From Strigamia acuminata (lineage: Eukaryota; Arthropoda; Chilopoda; Geophilomorpha; Linotaeniidae), in the NCBI GenBank assembly GCA_949358305.1, contig OX442314.1:63249369-63313368 (forward strand): a stretch of 64,000 nucleotides of DNA. Reading direction: 5' to 3'. This document shows, one piece after another, positions 30,362 through 41,827 of this stretch (the first letter of the stretch is position 1; each line of letters begins with the position of its first letter). The position numbers were made by a program, and so were the translations under genes. The notes under the pieces are model-generated. The model was given only the letters and a program-made list of their open reading frames with translations, made no database searches and was not told where the DNA came from.

Positions 30362-33300
30362 ATGCAGAAGTCCGACAACACCGTGTCTCGAGTCCCAATA
30401 CTCGCAGTTGGCAACTACGAAATGTGGGCTCGTAGCATGAAAATGCTACTGAAGTCAGAAGGACTATGGACCCACGTTACCGAAGAGGACGAAGAAGACT
30501 TCAGGAAAACAGCAAATGACAAAGAACTTAAAAAGTATAAGCGCCGAAAGGACAAGGCGCTGGGCCTCATCTATGGTTTCGTGTCTGAACCCAAAAAGTC
30601 AGCGTTGGACTCCGCCAATACGGCTAAAGAGGCATGGGACACTTTAGCAAAAATATATGCCCCAAGCTCCCGTGCTCGAAAGGCGGCCTTTCGGCGAGAA
30701 ATCCTCCACATGCGACTTGAGCGGAACGAAGAGATGGCGGATTTTCTGGGAAGAGTTGATTATCACGCTCGGAAACTGGAAGACATTGGAGAAAAGGTCT
30801 CGCCTGATCACCTTGCGTACCAGTATCTGGACATGCTTCCGGCGGAATACTCCGAAGTATCATTCGCCATTTATCATTGGGATGATCCAGTTTTTACTCC
30901 TTTCGGAGTATATGCGTCAGAAGGCTTTCTCGTCCCGGGATTCGACATCCGCATCATCTTCTCACGCGTATTCGACGGACCAGCGTTCTCCTTCTCGAGG
31001 TCAACGTCCACTGTTGTCTATCCGATGCTTCAATTGCGGAGAAATGGGGCACTACGCGAACAAGTGTCCCCAGCCTCGAAAAGGCCAGTCACCGGCTCTA
31101 TCCGCGGCTTTCCAACGTCCGTCCAGGAGTAAAAGCCGCAAACGGGGCAAGGGCAATTCCAACAAGACAAATGACGGTCGCCCGAGAGGAAGTTCGCAGG
31201 CAAAGAGAGAATCGAACTTTTTCGTGAATGCGCCACCACAGATCACCGAAATGCCAGCAGCCCACTTCATGCAGTCGCACGAATGGATCGTGGACTGCGG
31301 GGCAACGGGCAACATCATGGTTCACGAACTTTGTCAAAGTTGTGCCTTTTGACATTGAATTGGGCCAAGGCACTTCTCAGGTGACCGGTAAAGGAACGGT
31401 TCGAATTGAAACTTTGATCGATGGATGCGAATGTGGAGTCAACTTACACGATGTGTTATTCGCACCGAATTTTGAAGCGAATTTAATCTCAGTGTCGAAA
31501 ATTGATAAACACAATCACCACATCTACATCTTCAAAGGGCAAATAAATATCTACGAAAAGGACATTCATCATTCCGTTCTTCGAGCCAAAGAAAAGGGCG
31601 GCTTGTATTATGTGGATGGCTTGTGCCCACCGATGTCTTAGACAGCAAATGCGACGACAAGTGCGATTTTTGTTTCGGATCCTCCGTTTCCTATAAAAAC
31701 TTTAGTCACAGTTGAGGAAGATTTCGTCAAGGTTCCGAAACCTAGAAAGAAACCAAAGGAACGCGAGCTGACAGATTTTGGATTTGAGTTTCCTCCGTTA
31801 CCACAGAAAACCCAAACCCTTCCTGTTCCGAAATCTCCTCCCATTCCTACGCCTGTCCCGACATCACACCAAGCCAATCCCAATCTTCCCTCACTCCAGA
31901 ACTATGCCGACATTTTGAAATCAATCTCCTCTCCACATACCTCTCCTCCTCCTGAACTCAAACAGAAGAAGGTGGCTGCGCCAACTGCAAAGAAGGACGC
32001 AACCGGTATTTGGCACAGTCGACTTGGCCACCTCCACACATGTGCTATGAAACTTTTGGCGGCCAACGAACAAGTTTACGGCATTGAACCGAGCGAAGTT
32101 ATGAAGGAATTGACCTGCAACCATTGCAAGATAGCTAAGTCAACTAGGGCATCTCACAAGCCCGATGATCATCCGATGATGTCAAAAGCATTAGATCTAC
32201 TTCACATGGATCTTTGGGGCCCCCATCAGACTACTTCGTTCGGCGGTGCCAGATATATCTTTACCATCATCGATGACGCCACCCGTTACACATGGATGTT
32301 TCCTTTAGCTCAAAAATCCCAGACATTCGAATGTTTCAAGGATTTTGTTTCCCGTATCGAGCGAGTGGCAGACACTCGAGTGAAGGCAATTCGAACGGAT
32401 CAAGGCGGCGAATTTCTTTCAAATGAGTTCGTCGACTATTTACGTAAAAGTGGGATTCAGGGCCAACGTACGAACCCGTCATCGCCCCAGATGAACGGCA
32501 CGGCCGAAAGGATTAACAGAACAATGGCGGACTTTATGCGCGCAACGTTGGACGAAACTCGTTTACCCGAAGAACTTTGGGCAGAAATGTCTGTTTCGTT
32601 TGCGTATATCAAAAATTGTTGCCCTCATTCACGTTTGAAGAACGAAGTCCCATATATTCTGTGGAGACAGTGTGCACTTTCGGTTCGGCATCTACGTAAA
32701 CTCGGATCGAAATGCTGGGTCCACTTCACAGCCCTAGGACGTAACAAGCTGGCGCCCCGTGCCTGGGAAGGCTACTTAGTCGGTTATGCGACTTCGACGC
32801 GCGGATATCGCGTCTGGAATCCAGCCGATAATAAGGTTGTTGAATCTATTCATGTACAAATCGATGTAAGACAGTCTTTCCGGCGCACTCAACCTGCCCC
32901 TAATCCGAATCGTGAAACTACTGCTGAATTCGAACCCGAAACGTTCCTCTCATTGTCGCTTCACGTTACGTTTGACGACAAGATTAAATATGCAGATTGG
33001 ACACCCGCTTCTGATTCTGAGGACGAGGGATCTTCAACGGAATATGATTCAGATGATAGCGACGCAGACAGCACAAAAGGCGCTGCTGCACCACGTCACG
33101 TGGCCCCGCCGCCTGGCTTTGCTGCTCTGCCACCTCCTTCTACGAGTGCGACATTGTCAACTACGCCAACTGCTACGCCAGCACCTTCTACGGGTACGAC
33201 ACCGACGGCCACTCCTCCTACTTCACCTCCAGGATTCCCAACGAGATTTGTAGCGGTCAGAAGAGGTTCCGGGGCAACTCATGCCGTAGCGACTGTCCCG

Positions 33301-33982
33301 ACAATTATTCCCACTAGTCAAACGACGTACAAGTCACGTATTGTGGGCAGAAATAAACCCTGCTGCAATTGGGGAACACCTCCGAAAAGATCAAGTTCCG
33401 GGACAGGTCAAGATTGACGTGTACTATTTCCCGAAACCCGGAGTCCGTTTACGTTCGAAACCCGACATCGAGAAATATTGCGACAAAGAAGGGATCATGT
33501 ACGATGAAAATCTTTTCTTCTTCGGAAACATGGAGCATCAATTGCCACCGATTCCGGCCCTTCCACCTCCACGACATCTTGTTCATTTTTGCCGCCGAGA
33601 ACCGGGTTCCTACGCAGAGGCTGTCAAGTTCCCGGATGCCCCCAAATAGCAGGAAGCTATAAGTGAAGAACTGGGGACATTCGAGAAGAGGGGAGTCCAC
33701 GAGGAAGTTCCGAAACCCGCAAATACGACCATACTCGGCTGCAAATGGATCTTCAAGTTGAAATCGGACGCATCGGGACAAATTACGAGATACCGCGCTA
33801 GATTAGTCGCGCAAGGATTCCGACAGACTCTCGGCGTCGATTACGACGAGGTCTTTAGCCCGGTGGTGAACTTCGTATTAATCCGATTTTTCTTGTCTCC
33901 TCGTGATTCTCCAATGTTGGAAAGACGCACACCTTGATGTGAAGTGCGCTTACCTTTACGGGGAGCTCGAGCACCGTGTATA
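30362..33982 (+). pseudogene. Copia A gag-pol, broken copy (5' part)
   Basis: Ty1/copia polyprotein on the plus strand. In order: gag with NYEMWARSMKMLLKSEGLW; CCHC knuckle CFNCGEMGHYANKC near 31032; protease WIVDCGATG near 31288; pre-integrase zinc region IWHSRLGH; integrase; RT start LGCKWIFKLKSDASG. Frameshifts lie near 30890, 31320, 33355 and 33893, and in-frame TAG stops at 31639-31641 and 33647-33649. The RT is then cut at 33982 by a mariner-like element, and its continuation is at 42451. With at least six breaks this copy cannot encode a full polyprotein. Confidence 0.9.
31915..33417 (+). pseudogene. Copia A integrase segment (500 aa open)
   Basis: The longest intact part of copia A. 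It has the zinc-binding region (WHSRLGHLH then CNHCKIAKS), the integrase core with Asp in LLHMDLWGP, Asp in IRTDQGGEF and Glu in QMNGTAERINRT, then a Pro/Thr/Ala-rich linker. It ends by frameshift near 33355 and runs out of frame to 33417. Confidence 0.9.
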
Positions 33983-34271
33983 CAGGGTGGAACAAAAGTC
34001 TGTTCTCCTCAAATATTTCCTCAGGAATTGCATCTAGGCCAACTTTGATAAAGCGATCGTATAGGAAGTTGGGTGAGAGCAATCCAATGATGTCATCAAA
34101 TTTGACCTTGACGGCCATTTTCAAGGATATTCACTTGCTAACTTCTAAACCAATCAGGTTAGAGCAAAAAAGTCAATTACAAAGTTGTAGAGCACCATCA
34201 AATTAGTACTATCCAACTTATCTTAGTCATCTTAAGTTAAATGTTTTCCTTTTAAAAAGGAGACAAATCAG
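33983..34271. repeat. Left arm of mariner-like element
   Basis: 289-bp arm, inverted match to 42158-42446 with scattered substitutions. A partial inverted copy also lies at about 34917-35076 because of the 492-bp duplication. Confidence 0.85.
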
Positions 34272-34430
34272 CTGAAATAAAGCTAGCCATTGTGACAAAA
34301 CTTAAATTTCTATCACAAAAATACTGAATTACTTAAATAAACGTATACAAATGTGCATCATTATGTAAGTAAACAAGAAAAACCACTGCCTTTTTTTAAT
34401 GCCTCAATAATTATTTTATCACAAGATTAA

Positions 34431-34884
34431 CCCTTGGCTATACGGATTTATGAACAAGCTTTTTCTTGAATAGGAAAATTTTTTTTCTTATGAATTTTTT
34501 TTGCTGAAAATTTGTGACTTTGTTGATCTGATAATAAAGTAAATCTCGGGTGAAATTTGTAATGATTCATCATTTATTTAATTAAATATTCAACTTGGAA
34601 ATTTTCTGCCCCTTAAAACTCCAGCATAACTTTTAAGCTGGCTTTGCTGTATTTGTAAACAGCGCTTCAGTGAACAGCTTTTTGCATTTACCAGTAGTGA
34701 TTAAAACCACCTCCAGATGGCTCAAATCTATTTATTTTTATTGTTTAGGCATTACGTTCTCAATAAAATTAGTTCCGAACTAAAAACAAACTACATGGCG
34801 CTTTAACCAATCGACTTAAAAATTGTCCATAAATCCGTAATGGCAAAACCAGAACGGCACATTTTATCCTTATGCCTCCGAGGG
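34431..34884. mobile_element. piggyBac-like MITE nested in the mariner-like element (454 bp)
   Basis: Flanked by TTAA (34427-34430 and 34885-34888) with CCCTTGGC and inverted CCCTCGGAGG ends. The interior matches the family at 27307-27903. There is no transposase. Its right part is present again at 41828-42126 as part of the 492-bp duplication. Confidence 0.75.
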
Positions 34885-35076
34885 TTAAAAAATTTCACTT
34901 TGCTGATTTTTTTTCTGATTTGTCTCCTTTTTAAAAAGAAAACATTTAACTTAAGATGACTAAGATAAGTTGGATAGTACTAATTTGATGGTGCTCTACA
35001 ACTTTGTAATTGACTTTTTTGCTCTAACCTGATTGGTTTAGAAGTTAGCAAGTGAATAACCTTGAAAATGGCCTTC
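34585..35076. repeat. 492-bp duplication flanking copia B, left copy
   Basis: Starts AATATTCAACTTGG and ends GGCCTTC immediately before the copia B LTR. It matches 41828-42319 with no length change and about two substitutions. Confidence 0.92.
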
Positions 35077-35540
35077 TGATAGGTTTGTAGGCGCCGGACA
35101 TCAATGAAAAGGAGCTGACACTCGATTTAAACGGTGCGGGAACTCGCATTATGCGACCGCCATCTTTATTCATCGTGATGAGAGAGAACAACATAAAAGC
35201 ACACCTCTTTCGAGGCTACAAAGCTTAAAGTAGAATGAATCATTGTTAACAAGCAAAGATTCATTCTTTACATAACAAAGGCAAAACAACGGCATAAATA
35301 ATCGATAATGTAAACAAAAGCCATGAGAAACTAAAAGATAAGTGCTCATATTCGAGCAGACGACATATCGGTATGTCATTGCTAATAAGCACATTGGTTG
35401 CGGCACTTAGCACAGGAATAAGGGTTTAAAAGTCAATATCAACCAATGTAACACAAATACAGAATTGCAATGACACACACGTTGCATTTAACCGGAAACA
35501 TGCAACCGAGAAGATCAAACAGTTGGGCATTTTTCTAACA
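35077..35540 (-). repeat. 3' LTR of copia B
   Basis: 464 bp; in element orientation it begins TGTTAGAAAAATGCCC and ends CTATCA. It matches 41364-41827. Confidence 0.93.
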
Positions 35541-35553
35541 AATCCCCCTTTGC
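35541..35553 (-). other. Polypurine tract of copia B
   Basis: The minus strand reads GCAAAGGGGGATT immediately before the 3' LTR. Confidence 0.75.
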
Positions 35554-35557
35554 GCAA

Positions 35558-38500
35558 CTATTTGACTACAACAAAAATATGCTCACAGAGCTGACACAAT
35601 CTGGGACGCGGCAACCACTTTGTCATCAAATCCGCGATGTTTAATTCGCCAGGCACATGTTTAATACTAAACACGCCTTTTTCATACCAATCACGGAGAA
35701 AGTGCAATTTAACATCTATATGTTTATTTGCACGGTTTTCGATTTTATTTTTCGCATAGTTGATTGCCGGCATGCTGTCGGCGTAAACGCAAGGGACATT
35801 TCGATCGAAACATAAGATGATATCTGCCTCGTATAAACGTTCTAGCCATATCACTTCTCTCACGCCATCGACAACCGCGAGAAACTCGCTCTCCATAATA
35901 CTCAGAGAAGTCATGGATTGCTTTCTACAATTCCATGAAATCGGAACCTCTCCTAAATAAACTATGTGGCCACCAAAGCTTCTCCTACTGTCTTGGTCCA
36001 GAGCAAAAGACGCGTCGGTGTAAACCGTTAAATTATTGTTCTTACAATTTGCTAAGTTGATAACATAGTTGGGGGTATTCGCCAGATATCTCAACACTTG
36101 TATAAGCATTTTAACATGCCTGTTAGAGTGGGTCTCATTGTATTGAGATAACACAATGACGCTGAAAAGGATATCTGGGCGCGTTCTGTTCGCGATAAAT
36201 AGTAAACTCCCTACTAGGGACCTGTATGGGAACGTCGAGTTTATTTGTTCACCCGGTTGTACCTTCTGTATCATGGTGCCAACCGTGACTGGGATCTTAA
36301 TCTTATGACACGGATCAATGTCATATTTCTCGACTAATTTCGCAATATAACTCTTTTGATGTACTAAAATGTCCCCATTTTTCCTCTCAAAATGAATCCC
36401 TAATAGAAGAGTCACAGGTCCAAGGTTGACAATTTCAAAGCTCTCTTGAATCCACTCGATGATACACTGTTCAACGAAAGCATCACGACTGAACAAAACA
36501 ATGTCGTCCACGTAAAACAAAAGGACGGCATCTGAGCCGTAATTGTATACGCAATTCAACCCTAAAACCGGAGTGAATCCTATTTCCAATAATCGTTCGT
36601 GGAGCTTGAAATACCACATCCTTCCGGACTGGTGAAGTCCGTACAAGGATTTGACCAGTCGCCAACATTTGTGTTGGTTCTCCTTGGTCCGAAAGCCCTT
36701 CGGGATATTGATGTATTGTGGCACATCAAGGTCTCCGTACAAGTACGCAGACTTGATGTCGAGATGTGTATCTCGCCAGCCTTGCAGAACCACAAGAGAA
36801 CAAAAGAATATCAGTACAAGAACAAAGTTGACCACTGGTGAAAATATCTCAGTGAAGTCAACTCCCTCTTTCTGCCCAAAGCCTTGCGCAACTAAACGTG
36901 CTCTCCAGCGTTTAATTGCCCCAGTGTAATCACGCTTGATTTTATAAATCCATTTTGTTCCCAGTAAATTCATCCCTTCGGTTTTATCAACTTCCTCGTA
37001 AACCTTTCTGTCATTAAAGATATTAATTTCGTCATCCATGGCATCCTGCCAGTCGGATTTATTGGGATTGGACATGGCTTCTTCGAAAGTATCCGGTTCA
37101 ACGGATGCATGACCGGCGAACCCAATGGTCTCATCCGTTGCTTTGAAATCGAAACAACCCCCATCGTACTGATAGTCTTCTTCTTTGCACCATCGTACAA
37201 CATCAATCCGACTGCGGATTCTATCGCCTAGTGGTGTTATGTAGATCACATCTACCTGCCCAGCAGTTTCACCACTTTGTCTAACGGTTTCCCTCCGTTG
37301 CCATTGTGTCATGTCCAAAATTTCTAAATTCTGGGGAGCGGTCATACATTTTCTCACTATATCCCCCTTTAACTTAGCACCGCGTGGTGGATTCCTCCTA
37401 ACTGGTGGAGGTGTGAGAGTCGGATTTGGAAGCCGAACTTCCACTTGTTGCTCCTCCTCTTCTTCAATCCCACCAACAGCTTGAGCGATTTCTTCCACAA
37501 TTTCAGGCTCGACCGCCTGTTGGACTAATTGGGGATTCGGAATCGCATGTTTCGGGGCCTGAAACAACTGTTGTATGATAGGGGGAACCTGTTGCTGAAC
37601 AGGAGCCACTTTCTGTGGTATTGGGGCCGGGATTCCCCCTTGTGCCACTGGAATTTCTTCCTCATCTGAATCTTCATAATTCAAATTTCCCATATAATTA
37701 GGTTCGGACGGAATTTCACTCAGTTGCACCGACTCGTGCCAAAAGACATTCTCATTAATCTTCACATGTTTTGAAGCAATCACTTGGTTGGATTTGGGGT
37801 CCCAAACTCGATACCCCCGCGTCTTAATCGCGTAACCGACTAGGGCCCCAGGCCATGCCCTTTCTTCCAACTTGCTTCTCCTTGTTTGCGAAGGAATGTG
37901 TACGAAAACTTTAGAACCGATACATCTTAAATGTCTCAACGACATTTTCTTGTTATAAAACAAGTTATAAGGAGTTTTCCCACTTAAGCTTGCATGTGGG
38001 AATCTATTTTTAAGATAGACAACTGTCACGGCCAATTCTGCCCACAAACCCTTTAGAAAATTGTTTTCGAAGAGCATGGCTCTAATTCCCCCAACAATTG
38101 TTCTGTTTGCTCTTTCGGCCACGGAATTCATTTGTGGGGAGTAGGGGTTTGTTTGGATGCACTTAAGCCCAATAGAAGCCGCATAGTCATCCCACTTTTT
38201 CGACACAAACTCCCCGCCGTTGTCTGTCTTGATGCATTTGACCTTTTTCCCAGTGCTGCGCTCAACTTCAGTTTGCCATCGTTTGAAACGCTCAAATGCA
38301 TCCCCCTTGTTTTTAATAATTTCCACCCACATAAAACGTGAGTAATCGTCCACGATTATCAAGTAATAGCTGGCCCCACCAAGGGATTTAAAAGGTTGAG
38401 GGCCCCACAGATCCATGTGGATTACTTCCAAAATTCCCTTTGTAGAAATTTCTGGGATTGGGGAAAAGGTTGCCCTAGTGCTCTTTGCCTTCGAACACGC

Positions 38501-38986
38501 GTCGCAAGGCGAAAGTTCTTTGTCGGAGAGTTTAACTCCGAAAATGTCAGGCGAAACTTCCATTTTTGCAATCCCACTTGCATTAAAATGGCCCATTCTG
38601 GAGTGCCAAATGTCCATTGGCTGTGGTTTCACTTTAATCTTTTCGATTTTTCCCCCATTCGAAACATTTTGCCCGTTAGTATCATTTAAATTGCTTTTCT
38701 GAAGATTTGACGCATTTACTAGCGCATTTACGCTCACTTGCTGCTTCGCTGCAGTCTGCACTGCGCCACTCAATGTGTTTAGTAATGCTGCCTTAAAATC
38801 TACTGTTTTTAGTAAAGGATTAATGACACTTTCACTTTTTACAACATTTTTGACCGAATTTCCACCCACCGCTGCACTCTGTTGCGCAGAAGGTGCAGTT
38901 GTGTTCACAATATTGGCCTCTATTTTGCAGTTAACTTTGTACATCCGATCATTCGTTCTTTCTGCAACAATAAAAGGCTCACTAAC
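35558..38986 (-). CDS. pol: Copia B pol (integrase, RT, RNase H)
   Basis: Open frame in the same frame as gag-protease, directly after the TGA at 38987; the first ATG is at 38944. Order: pre-integrase zinc region (IWHSRMGHF then CDACSKAKS); integrase with Asp in IHMDLWGP, Asp in IKTDNGGEF and Glu in QMNSVAERANRT; Pro/Gln-rich linker; RT with LLGTKWIYKIKRD and LLFYVDDIVLF; copia RNase H with VYTDASFALD and NKHIDVKLHFLRDW. It ends about 15 nt before the PPT. The catalytic residues I could identify are present, so only the upstream stop separates it from gag. Confidence 0.93.
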   Translation of the reverse strand, partial: VSEPFIVAERTNDRMYKVNCKIEANIVNTTAPSAQQSAAVGGNSVKNVVKSESVINPLLKTVDFKAALLNTLSGAVQTAAKQQVSVNALVNASNLQKSNLNDTNGQNVSNGGKIEKIKVKPQPMDIWHSRMGHFNASGIAKMEVSPDIFGVKLSDKELSPCDACSKAKSTRATFSPIPEISTKGILEVIHMDLWGPQPFKSLGGASYYLIIVDDYSRFMWVEIIKNKGDAFERFKRWQTEVERSTGKKVKCIKTDNGGEFVSKKWDDYAASIGLKCIQTNPYSPQMNSVAERANRTIVGGIRAMLFENNFLKGLWAELAVTVVYLKNRFPHASLSGKTPYNLFYNKKMSLRHLRCIGSKVFVHIPSQTRRSKLEERAWPGALVGYAIKTRGYRVWDPKSNQVIASKHVKINENVFWHESVQLSEIPSEPNYMGNLNYEDSDEEEIPVAQGGIPAPIPQKVAPVQQQVPPIIQQLFQAPKHAIPNPQLVQQAVEPEIVEEIAQAVGGIEEEEEQQVEVRLPNPTLTPPPVRRNPPRGAKLKGDIVRKCMTAPQNLEILDMTQWQRRETVRQSGETAGQVDVIYITPLGDRIRSRIDVVRWCKEEDYQYDGGCFDFKATDETIGFAGHASVEPDTFEEAMSNPNKSDWQDAMDDEINIFNDRKVYEEVDKTEGMNLLGTKWIYKIKRDYTGAIKRWRARLVAQGFGQKEGVDFTEIFSPVVNFVLVLIFFCSLVVLQGWRDTHLDIKSAYLYGDLDVPQYINIPKGFRTKENQHKCWRLVKSLYGLHQSGRMWYFKLHERLLEIGFTPVLGLNCVYNYGSDAVLLFYVDDIVLFSRDAFVEQCIIEWIQESFEIVNLGPVTLLLGIHFERKNGDILVHQKSYIAKLVEKYDIDPCHKIKIPVTVGTMIQKVQPGEQINSTFPYRSLVGSLLFIANRTRPDILFSVIVLSQYNETHSNRHVKMLIQVLRYLANTPNYVINLANCKNNNLTVYTDASFALDQDSRRSFGGHIVYLGEVPISWNCRKQSMTSLSIMESEFLAVVDGVREVIWLERLYEADIILCFDRNVPCVYADSMPAINYAKNKIENRANKHIDVKLHFLRDWYEKGVFSIKHVPGELNIADLMTKWLPRPRLCQLCEHIFVVVK

Positions 38987-40273
38987 TCAGTCTTTAAACA
39001 TGGTCAACTTTCCATTTTTGATAAAAGTTGTGAAACCAGCTTCATCTGTCCGGCCCAGCGATAAGAGGTTTTTCTTAAAATTTGGCGCAAAATAAACATT
39101 TTGCAGTGTGATATGCCTACATCTGCCAGAATAACAAGATGTGATCAACACGTTTCCAATGCCCTCAATTTTAGACTTCCCTTCCCCCTGCTGGACACTA
39201 TAGCCGGACAGTGGCTTGAAGGTCACGAACCAACTTCTATTAAATGAAAAGTGGTCTGTTGCACCGGTATCTATGTACCAGTGCGGGTCAAAGTCGCAAT
39301 GCGACATTAAAGACAATGGTGGTGACAAGGTGACTTCCTCTTCAGTTTGATGAACTGCCGCTGAAAACATTGTCAATGGCTCATCAAAGATGTCAACTTG
39401 TCCCAAATTGGCCTTTTTGGTCTTTCCACCACGGCCACATCCTCGTGCAGTGCCTTTTGCTAGCTGTGCAGAGGTGCCACCTCGTTGGCTTTGCATATTC
39501 GCTTGTTGTTTGGGCGGTGACGGGCACTCTCTCGCGAAGTGACCAGTGCCACCGCAGGAAAAACAAGTTCGAGGTGTAAATGGCTGATTTCCGCTTTTGC
39601 CGCGTTGGAAACGCTTTTTTCCAAAGAATGCGCCTGCATTATCGATGGAATCCTGTGTACGTATGCCATAGGAGTCTGAAGCTTCGAATAAACGATTGTA
39701 CTCTCCTAATAATCGCTCTTTCACTTTTGCAGTGGTGAAGTCCAGATCATCCCAGTGGTACATTATCTGTTTGATTGTCTCATAAGTTGTTGGCAGAAAA
39801 TCCATATATTGAAATGCGATTTCCTCATCCGTCGGTATAACTTTGACGTTCGCGAGTTCTGCAACTTTTCTGTCGACACGGGCCAGAAAACACATCATCT
39901 CCTCATTGTCCATTAGATGCATTTGCAGGAACTCGCGCCTCAATCTGCCTTTCCGGGCGCGTGTGGTGGGCTGGTAAGCATCTCGGATCGCTTCCCATGC
40001 CCCCTTAGAGGTATCCTTGGCAACGGCCACGAGCTGTTGCGCTTCTTCGCAACTCAGGCATATCGTGGACCACGCCCGCTTCTCACGAACTTTGAAATCC
40101 CGTTTCTCTTTCGCTGTGGCGGTTGCGGCGGGCGCAGTCTCGTCGCCCGTCACGTGGTCCCACACGCCTTGCTGGGATAACAATAATTTTACACCAATTG
40201 CCCATTGGGCATAATTCGTCCCATTCAGTTTTTTAATCGACTTATAATCGTCGTATTTTTCCTCTGACGCCAT
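38987..40273 (-). CDS. gag: Copia B gag-protease
   Basis: Starts at the ATG of MASEEKYDDYKSIKKL (40273); an in-frame ATG nine codons upstream is less likely by copia gag length. It contains the copia gag region (NGTNYAQWAIGVKLLLSQQG), a CCHC knuckle CFSCGGTGHFAREC, and the aspartic protease WYIDTGATDHFS. It ends FKD then TGA at 38987-38989, after which the same frame continues through VSEPFIVAERTNDR into pol. The stop may be an inactivating mutation of CGA, or a read-through stop. Confidence 0.9.
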   Translation of the reverse strand: MASEEKYDDYKSIKKLNGTNYAQWAIGVKLLLSQQGVWDHVTGDETAPAATATAKEKRDFKVREKRAWSTICLSCEEAQQLVAVAKDTSKGAWEAIRDAYQPTTRARKGRLRREFLQMHLMDNEEMMCFLARVDRKVAELANVKVIPTDEEIAFQYMDFLPTTYETIKQIMYHWDDLDFTTAKVKERLLGEYNRLFEASDSYGIRTQDSIDNAGAFFGKKRFQRGKSGNQPFTPRTCFSCGGTGHFARECPSPPKQQANMQSQRGGTSAQLAKGTARGCGRGGKTKKANLGQVDIFDEPLTMFSAAVHQTEEEVTLSPPLSLMSHCDFDPHWYIDTGATDHFSFNRSWFVTFKPLSGYSVQQGEGKSKIEGIGNVLITSCYSGRCRHITLQNVYFAPNFKKNLLSLGRTDEAGFTTFIKNGKLTMFKD

Positions 40274-41343
40274 ATTTAGTCGATTCGTCGCGAAGATCAC
40301 ACTTTTTCACAAAATAAATCGTCGCACGCACCAAATGAAGCACAAAACACACTTTTTACGCTTTTACAAGTGGCGTAAACCCCCAAAAGGTTTAGGCGAA
40401 AATTATACAGTCTCCCTTGGACAAATCTCACTAAATGAGACGAAAAACTTTACGTAGTATCTCCCGAGTTCCGACCGGACTCCTAGGACCGCGGGACACT
40501 CGGTGGCCAGAGAAAGCCTACGCAAAAATACAATTCCACTACGCGACTGCGTAAAGGGTGGAAAGGATACTACAAGACCCCCGAACAAAACCTTAAGCTT
40601 ATTAACAAGGAATTTCGACAACTTAAATCTAAATGATGATTGTTGGCAAGGTGAAAATCCGTTGTTTTGCGGGTTGGTTTGCGTCGCAAATCTCCCGCGT
40701 TGATCCCACGTCGTGAAATGGATGCACGTCGACTCAACGTGCTTGTCCGCACCTTCGTAGGATGTGCTCCGTGCACAAAACCTCGGGAAAAATGCCAACG
40801 CGTATGTTTAACCCGCTAACTGGTCTTCTGGTCAAATGCCTGCGCGTATGTTTAACCCGCTAACAGGACTTCTCTCCTCAAATGGAAATAAACACGTTGT
40901 TTTTCGCCTACTTTGACGAAAATGGCCGCCGTCGAAGAATTCGCTTCGTACGATGACTTCCGTGCTTTCCCACGACGAAACGATCCAAAAACGACGTCGA
41001 TTCGACGTATTCTCGCGTCGAAACACTATGAGAGCGTGTGTCACCCCGTACACACGATTCTCAGCTGGCTTCACGGCTGGTCGCGATGAAACCAAAACAA
41101 AATGGCGCCCGCAGAAGAAAATCTTCTTTATATCGAGCAATGTGCTTATTTCGCACAGAATTTCGACAATTCTTACACTGTTCGATCCAGAAATGCCTCC
41201 GCAAACGTCCGCACACGTTGTCAGCTTTACTAACACCTCGAATCCGACGATACGTCTCTGCGACGATACTGGCGAGGATCCGCGATGTCCGTTTCGTCAC
41301 GAAACTTGCCGCAAACGTATCACAAACGGTTGGCCGCGTCGTC
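40274..41343 (-). other. Leader of copia B
   Basis: About 1.07 kb between PBS and gag without convincing coding potential. A small repeat GCGTATGTTTAACCCGCTAA occurs twice (near 40801 and 40844). Confidence 0.5.
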
Positions 41344-41361
41344 AACCATCCTCTGCTACCA
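41344..41361 (-). other. Primer-binding site of copia B (initiator tRNA-Met)
   Basis: The minus strand reads TGGTAGCAGAGGATGGTT two nt after the 5' LTR, complementary to the 3' end of initiator tRNA-Met. Confidence 0.88.
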
Positions 41362-41363
41362 TA

Positions 41364-41827
41364 TGATAGGTTTGTAGGCGCCGGACATCAATGAAAAGGA
41401 GCTGACACTCGATTTAAACGGTGCGGGAACTCGCATTATGCGACCGCCATCTTTATTCATCGTGATGAGAGAGAACAACATAAAAGCACACCTCTTTCGA
41501 GGCTACAAAGCTTAAAGTAGAATGAATCATTGTTACCAAGCAAAGATTCATTCTTTACATAACAAAGGCAAAACAACGGCATAAATAATCGATAATGTAA
41601 ACAAAAGCCATGAGAAACTAAAAGATAAGTGCTCATATTCGAGCAGACGACATATCGGTATGTCATTGCTAATAAGCACATTGGTTGCGGCACTTAGCAC
41701 AGGAATAAGGGTTTAAAAGTCAATATCAACCAATGTAACACAAATACAGAATTGCAATGACACACACGTTGCATTTAACCGGAAACATGCAACCGAGAAG
41801 ATCAAACAGTTGGGCATTTTTCTAACA
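41364..41827 (-). repeat. 5' LTR of copia B
   Basis: 464-bp LTR matching 35077-35540, presumed promoter of copia B. Confidence 0.93.

Larger units (their letters stand above)
35077..41827 (-). mobile_element. Copia B: near-complete Ty1/copia retrotransposon, 6751 bp
   Basis: Minus strand: 5' LTR 41827-41364, PBS for initiator tRNA-Met, gag-protease, pol, PPT, and 3' LTR 35540-35077. The LTRs are both 464 bp with TG/CA ends and differ at one position that I noticed (35235 area, AACAAG versus ACCAAG). There is no 5-bp target duplication; instead an exact 492-bp block lies on each side. The coding frame is open except for one in-frame TGA. Confidence 0.93.
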
